From: Candidatus Fredericiella danica
GTDB lineage: Bacteria; Chloroflexota; Anaerolineae; Caldilineales; Caldilineaceae
Assembly: GCA_016713335.1 (NCBI GenBank)
Contig: JADJPH010000012.1
Location: forward strand, 1 to 64,000
DNA length: 64,000 nucleotides
Direction of reading: 5' to 3'
Shown here piece after piece: positions 59,868 through 64,000 of this stretch (its first letter is position 1; each line of letters begins with the position of its first letter). Under the pieces are notes generated by a model, which saw nothing but the letters and a program-made list of their open reading frames with translations, searched no databases and was not told the DNA's origin. The translations under genes were made by a program, and so were the position numbers.

Positions 59868-61437
59868 GTGCGAACCGCATTGCTGCGCCGTGTCGCCGTC
59901 CATGATCGCTATCAACTGGAGATGAAATTGGGCTATCCCCTCGCCCCAGGCAAACGCACGCGCTATCGCATTGACACCTACTTCTTTGCGCCGCAATCGC
60001 TCGGTGTCAACGCGGCAGCCTACCCGCGATGCGTTTTATCGCGACATTCAGCATTACATGCGGATGAAGACGCCGCAGCTTGGTCTTGAACAACTGCTGA
60101 CCGCCCCGAACTCACCGCTGCAAAGAAGTGAAGATATCCTTCACGCTAACCTGGCTGGGCTGGACGCAACGCAAGAAACCAGGCTCAGCGACAGTTTCAG
60201 AATCCTGCGCGCAATCCTAAAGAGCGCGATTCAGGCCCACATGGCGCCGCTGATGAGCTCGGAACCGCAAAGCCTTGCCCGCAATGGCGCCAACCAATAT
60301 GTCGTCACCGTGACGGCGCTGATCGACCTTGCCAACCAGATCGAAGCGCGCTATCGCGGACTCGCATCGGTGTTACAGGAAGTGGACGTCACACCTGAAG
60401 TTTTGCGCGCCTACCACCTGACGGACGAGTCGATCAGCATTATCGTGGAGGAGGTCCTGCTCCAGGCGCATCAGTTGGCAGCCACCTGGCTGCCCGCCGC
60501 CGATGCCGGGGTCTGGCAGGCGACTCTGGTCGAACGAATCAAAACGGAGACAAAACACCGCCAGTTGCAGGGCTTCCCGTCCGTGCTCACCAAACAGACA
60601 AACGAAGAATACCTGTTGCGGGTGTCTGCCCTGAAAAAGTTCACGTCAAGCGTGCTCTGGCTGACCACAAGTACGCGCCGGGAAGGCACGACCCTGGAGC
60701 ATGTTCTGTTTGCGACTGCGGCAGGCGTCTCGATGGTCTTCGCCACGCTGATCGCATTCTACGCCCAGACCATCTATGGGCAATTCACGGCGCCGGTCTT
60801 TCTCGCCCTTGTGATCGCCTATATGTTCAAGGATCGCATCAAGGAACAGGGCCGCGCCTTCTCAACAACATTGCTGAGCCGCCGCATGTTTGACTATCGG
60901 ACGAAGATCGAAACCCACGATCAGCGCCGTGAACTGGGCCAACTCCGCGAAAAGATGGCTTTCGTTGAACCTGCACAGGTGCCGGCCCCGGTCATGAAGC
61001 TACGTACGGACACACTGCAAGGCGATTTAGACGTGCCCGGCAACCCCGAATCGGTGATCCATTACTCCAAACTCGTGGAACTGCGGAAGGATGCGTTCGA
61101 CTACCTCAGTGAAGACGGGCTGGAAATCACTGCCATCAACGACATCATGCGCATCGACATTCGGACCTTTCTACGCAAGATGGACGACCCGTTCCAGGAA
61201 AAACTTGCACTGCGCGGCGATAAGGTGCAATACATCCGTTGCCATCGCACCTATCACGTCAACCTGATCTCGGTGTTTCAGACCGAGGATGGCGCGGCAA
61301 CCTATGAGCGCACGTTGCTCGTGCTCGACCGCAAAGGCATCCGGCAAATTGAACAGTTCGATGCACAAGGCGCGCCCGTGCACGGCGCTGCCGTGCCGCA
61401 TCTGGATGAGGTCTCTGAACTTGATGCACAATCCTAG
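59868..61437 (+). CDS. Hypothetical membrane protein, frameshifted near the start
   Basis: About 522 residues after joining two frames near 60,010 (MRTALLRRVAVHDRYQLEMK... TYFFAPQSLGVNA to DAFYRDIQHYMRMKTPQLG). Two adjacent hydrophobic helices lie in the middle (LFATAAGVSMVFATLIAFYA and FTAPVFLALVIAYMF), with soluble domains on both sides. The pattern FAPQSLGVN-x-YPRDAFYRDIQ recurs in uncharacterised bacterial proteins as far as I recall, but I cannot name a function. Start codon GTG at 59,868 is a guess; the upstream side is the noisy patch. It precedes the small membrane gene and the eut genes on the same strand. Confidence 0.6.
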
Positions 61438-61505
61438 GGTGTCATTGCACTGGCATCCTCCTACGCCGGCGTGGCGCACTTCATCCGAAAAAGCGGTTTG
61501 ACAAA

Positions 61506-61763
61506 TTGGCAGGTTGGTCGATTATCATTCTGGCGCTCTTTATGTTTATCTACTGGCAAGTGGACGCAAAGAAACGCTTCAAGGGTCCGACCAAGACCGA
61601 TGAAGCCGAACTGCGGCGTATCGAACAAGAACTACAGGCGGCTGCACCTGCACCATCCGGTATAACGGGCTGTCCAGAGAAGTCGAGGTCTCCAAATGCA
61701 AATTGCGCTCGTCATTGGCTCAGCCGTAGCCACGATCAAAGACGAAAAGCTCCATGGCCGTAA
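61506..61763 (+). CDS. Small membrane protein, end uncertain
   Basis: A frame starting near 61,506 (TTG) encodes one membrane helix (SIIILALFMFIYWQV) and a basic/acidic tail (KKRFKGPTKTDEAELRRIEQEL). The frame also extends upstream (KRFDKLAGWS), so the start is unclear, and it overruns the EutN start, so the natural stop was probably lost to an indel near 61,660-61,690. Family unknown. Confidence 0.4.
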   Translation: MAGWSIIILALFMFIYWQVDAKKRFKGPTKTDEAELRRIEQELQAAAPAPSGITGCPEKSRSPNANCARHWLSRSHDQRRKAPWP

Positions 61764-61986
61764 ACTGCTGTTGGTCCGCCAGACCGACGCCACGGGTGAA
61801 CCCATCGGCCCTAGTTGCATCGCCATCGATACGGTGGGCGCCGGCGCCGGTGACCTGGTGATCGTCACGGAAGGTTCCTCTGCACGGCTCACCGGGCAAA
61901 CCGACGGCGCGCCGGTGGATATGGTGATCGTCGGCGTGATCGACTCGCTCGAAGTGGGCGGCCGATGGACCTATCGCAAGCAATAG
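61696..61986 (+). CDS. eutN: EutN/CcmL-type bacterial microcompartment vertex protein
   Basis: 96 residues: MQIALVIGSAVATIKDEKLHG, then KLLLVRQTDATGEP, AIDTVGAGAGDLVIVTEGSSAR and DMVIVGVIDSLEV. This is the complete single-domain pentameric vertex fold of BMC shells, with the GAGxGDxVxVxxGSSAR signature. It caps the corners of a protein organelle. Placement directly ahead of eutA and eutB suggests an ethanolamine-utilisation compartment, although shell (hexamer) genes are not yet visible and would be expected to the right of the window. Confidence 0.88.
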   Translation: MQIALVIGSAVATIKDEKLHGRKLLLVRQTDATGEPIGPSCIAIDTVGAGAGDLVIVTEGSSARLTGQTDGAPVDMVIVGVIDSLEVGGRWTYRKQ

Positions 61987-61992
61987 CGTAGC

Positions 61993-62026
61993 GCATACCC
62001 CGGCAGCAAATGCTGCCAGGGTATGC
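61993..62026 (+). promoter_or_regulatory. Hairpin between eutN and eutA
   Basis: GCATACCC plus CGGCAGCA pairs with TGCTGCC plus GGTATGC (61,993-62,026). There is no immediate T-run, so it may be an mRNA-processing or attenuation element lowering eutA relative to eutN. Confidence 0.4.
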
Positions 62027-62047
62027 CCACAACCGTAGCCTCTTTTT

Positions 62048-63485
62048 ATGGCAGATTCGCGCACGCTGCTTTCCGTCGGTATCGATGTCGGGACGACGAC
62101 CACGCAGATCATCTTCTCCCAGATCTCGGTCGCCGACATTGCCCAGCCCGGGCAGATGCCGCGCGTCTCGATCACCGATCGCGCCGTGATCTATCAGAGT
62201 CCCATCGTCTTCACGCCACTGCTAGACCATGACACCGTGGACGCCGCCGGACTCACGAAGCTCGCACAGCGCGAGTATGCCGCTGCGGGCGTCGACCCAC
62301 GCCAGGTGGAAACCGGGGCCGTCATTATTACTGGCGAAACGGCGAAGAAGAAGAACGCCGACGCCGTATTGGCCGGTCTGGCCGGTCTGGCCGGTGAATT
62401 CGTCGTGAGCGTTGCCGGACCTCATCTTGAAAGCCTGATCTCCGGGCGCGGCGCCGGCGCGGCGTATTATGCGCAGACGCACTTCGCCACCGTGACCAAT
62501 GTGGATATCGGCGGGGGATCGGCGAACAGTGCGATCTTCAAAAGCAAAGAATTCGTCGCCGCAGCAGCCATGAACTTCGGCGGTCGCATCATGGAAATCG
62601 ATCCCGCCAGCGGCCGCATCACGCACCTGGCCACCCCAGCCCAGCAGATTCTGGCCGCGTGCGGGCTGCGCCTCACGGTGGGGGACGCGCCGACACTCGC
62701 CGACTTGCGCATTTTCACCGACCGTATGGCTGAACTCGCGCAGGAACTCATCGAAGGCGCTTCGTCGCCGCTGGCGCAGCAGATCTACCTGACGCCACCG
62801 TCGCCTGTCTCCGGCGCCGGCTCCACGCTAATGTTCTCCGGCGGCATCGGGCACTATTACTACGCACCCATCCCGCTGCGCAGCGTGGCCGATGTCACGC
62901 GCCACGGCGATGTGGGACCGCTCCTCGCACAGTCGCTGCGTGAACACCCTGGACTTCAGCGCTATCGTATCGAAAAGCCGGCGGAGACGCTGCGCAACCG
63001 TCCTTGGCGCGGGCACCCAGACCGTCACCCTCTCAGGCTCGACCATCTGGGCCGAACGCGACGTGTTGCCATTGCGCAATGTGCCGGTGATTCGCCCCAC
63101 ACTGACCCAAACCCTCCCGGCAACGGATGTTGCGCATGCAATCACCGACGCGGTCGTCCGGTGGGACGTTGATGTCACGACCGACCTGTTTGCCATCGCA
63201 CTTGAGACTGGGCGAACTCTCGACTATAATACACTCTGGCAACTCGCCACAGCCCTGACCGAGTTCAGCACGACTTTACCCGCACACCACCCCCTGGTGG
63301 TCATTATCGAGCGCGACTATGCCCAGGCGCTTGGGCAGACCGTCAAGGGCATGGCGCCCCACCGCCCCTTGCTGGTCATCGACCAGGTCGGTCTCAGCGA
63401 AGGCGACTACATCGACATTGGCGCCCCACTCATGGATGGACGAGTGGTGCCATTAAGCATCAAAACCTTGATCTTCTATCGCTAA
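62048..63485 (+). CDS. eutA: Ethanolamine ammonia-lyase reactivating factor, one frameshift
   Basis: About 479 residues of the ASKHA fold: the phosphate-1 motif SVGIDVGTTTTQIIFSQI, VITGETAKKKNADAVL, the TNVDIGGGSANSAIFK phosphate-2 motif and SGGIGHYYY. EutA uses ATP to exchange damaged cobalamin on ethanolamine ammonia-lyase. An indel near 62,995 moves the C-terminal part (TVLGAGTQTVTLSGSTIW, ending LSIKTLIFYR) into another frame. The stop lies six bases before the eutB start, so the two genes are translated together. Confidence 0.9.
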
Positions 63486-63490
63486 GCGTC

Positions 63491-64000
63491 ATGCTGCTAC
63501 GCACAAAACTGCACGGCAAAACCTACGAATTCGCCGATATCCGTACCCTCATGGGGAAGGCGAATGAAGAGAAGTCCGGCGATCGGCTGGCCGGTGTCGC
63601 CGCAGAATCAGCCGCGGAGCGCGCGGCGGCCCGCGTCGTGCTGGCCGAAGTGCCATTGCATGTACTGCGTGCCAACCCCGCCGCCGCCTACGACCAGGAC
63701 GAAGTCACCCGCATCATCGATGATGCCGTGAACGAAGCCATCTACGCGGAAATCAAGGATTGGACCGTTGGCGCATTCCGCGAATGGATGCTTGCCGACA
63801 CCACCACCGCCGAACAAATCCGGCGCATTTCCAATGCACTGACGGCGGAGATGATCGCCGCAGTGACCAAGTTGATGTCTAACCTGGACCTGATCTACTC
63901 AGCCAGCAAGATCCGCGTCACCGCCCACTGCAACAATTCCTTCGGACTTGCCGGCACCCTGGCCAGCCGTAACCAGCCGAACCATCCAACAGACTCGCCG
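63491..64000 (+). CDS. eutB: Ethanolamine ammonia-lyase large subunit, partial at right edge
   Basis: The first 170 residues match EutB well: KLHGKTYEFADIRTLMGKAN, EEKSGDRLAGVAAESAAER, then DQDEVTRIIDDAVNEAIY, NWTVG-like DWTVGAFREWML and MSNLDLIYSASKIRVTAHCN, ending QPNHPTDS. EutB with EutC uses adenosylcobalamin to convert ethanolamine to acetaldehyde and ammonia. The gene runs off the window; the catalytic barrel and eutC should follow. Confidence 0.93.
   Translation, partial: MLLRTKLHGKTYEFADIRTLMGKANEEKSGDRLAGVAAESAAERAAARVVLAEVPLHVLRANPAAAYDQDEVTRIIDDAVNEAIYAEIKDWTVGAFREWMLADTTTAEQIRRISNALTAEMIAAVTKLMSNLDLIYSASKIRVTAHCNNSFGLAGTLASRNQPNHPTDSP

Overview
The window looks like accessory-rich chromosomal DNA of a GC-rich Chloroflexota bacterium, probably of the Anaerolineae/Caldilineales type. 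That placement is an inference from overall gene style: an HTH-fused citrate synthase, secreted proteins with many Thr/Pro/Ala residues, delta-60 and Ig-like repeat proteins, and lipoproteins with PT-rich linkers. No rRNA or tRNA was recognised to confirm it. Many clear genes are broken by single-base indels, often in short G/C runs. Three patches (about 19,540-19,640, 23,630-24,590 and 59,216-59,770) are nearly pure homopolymer noise. The sequence therefore behaves like a low-accuracy draft: most frameshifts are probably sequencing errors, and the order of genes across the noisy patches is not safe.

Layout. 1-2.4 kb: divergent pair of citrate synthases, the right-hand one carrying an N-terminal DNA-binding domain, with a dyad-rich promoter region between them. 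2.5-11.4 kb: envelope and housekeeping genes (LtaS-like membrane sulfatase, YceI lipoprotein, flippase-like membrane protein, CDP-alcohol phosphatidyltransferase, FkbM methyltransferase, LURP-one protein, PhzF isomerase, PhoD-like phosphatase lipoprotein). 11.4-13.2 kb: a small unknown gene and an AbrB-radical SAM-SPASM protein.

13.2-18.9 kb is the most unusual block. It is a three-gene minus-strand operon encoding (i) a six-bladed tectonin propeller fused to an alpha-xenorhabdolysin (XaxA)-like pore-forming toxin, (ii) an 813-residue helical protein with a hydrophobic hairpin and a C-terminal beta domain, and (iii) a secreted helical protein with a ricin-like lectin tail that shares a sequence signature with the toxin. 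I read it as a candidate multi-component alpha-pore-forming toxin with two lectin modules.

19-26 kb is a defence-like region: repeats, a GmrSD-type DUF262/DUF1524 protein, a DUF2442 protein, and HsdM and HsdS of a type I restriction system separated by a noisy patch. 26-29 kb: a yybP-ykoY-like (Mn2+) riboswitch with terminator ahead of a P-type cation ATPase. 29.2-31.4 kb: LrgB, LrgA and a Rieske oxygenase. 31.7-36.6 kb: a lipoprotein hydrolase with Sel1-like repeats, two META-domain proteins and a small membrane protein. 37.2-44.4 kb: two tandem paralogous secreted delta-60/Ig-repeat proteins, the second decayed. 44.5-50 kb: GH130 glycosidase/phosphorylase, methyltransferase, hybrid histidine kinase.

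50.2-55.5 kb is a coherent export operon: TetR regulator behind three tandem operators, two FtsX/LolC-type permeases, an ATPase and an HlyD-like lipoprotein adaptor. 55.6-59.1 kb: metallophosphoesterase, a uroporphyrinogen decarboxylase-like protein and an EAD1-transmembrane-ectodomain protein. After a noisy patch come an unknown membrane protein and the start of an ethanolamine-utilisation locus: EutN-type shell vertex protein, EutA reactivase, and EutB running off the right edge.
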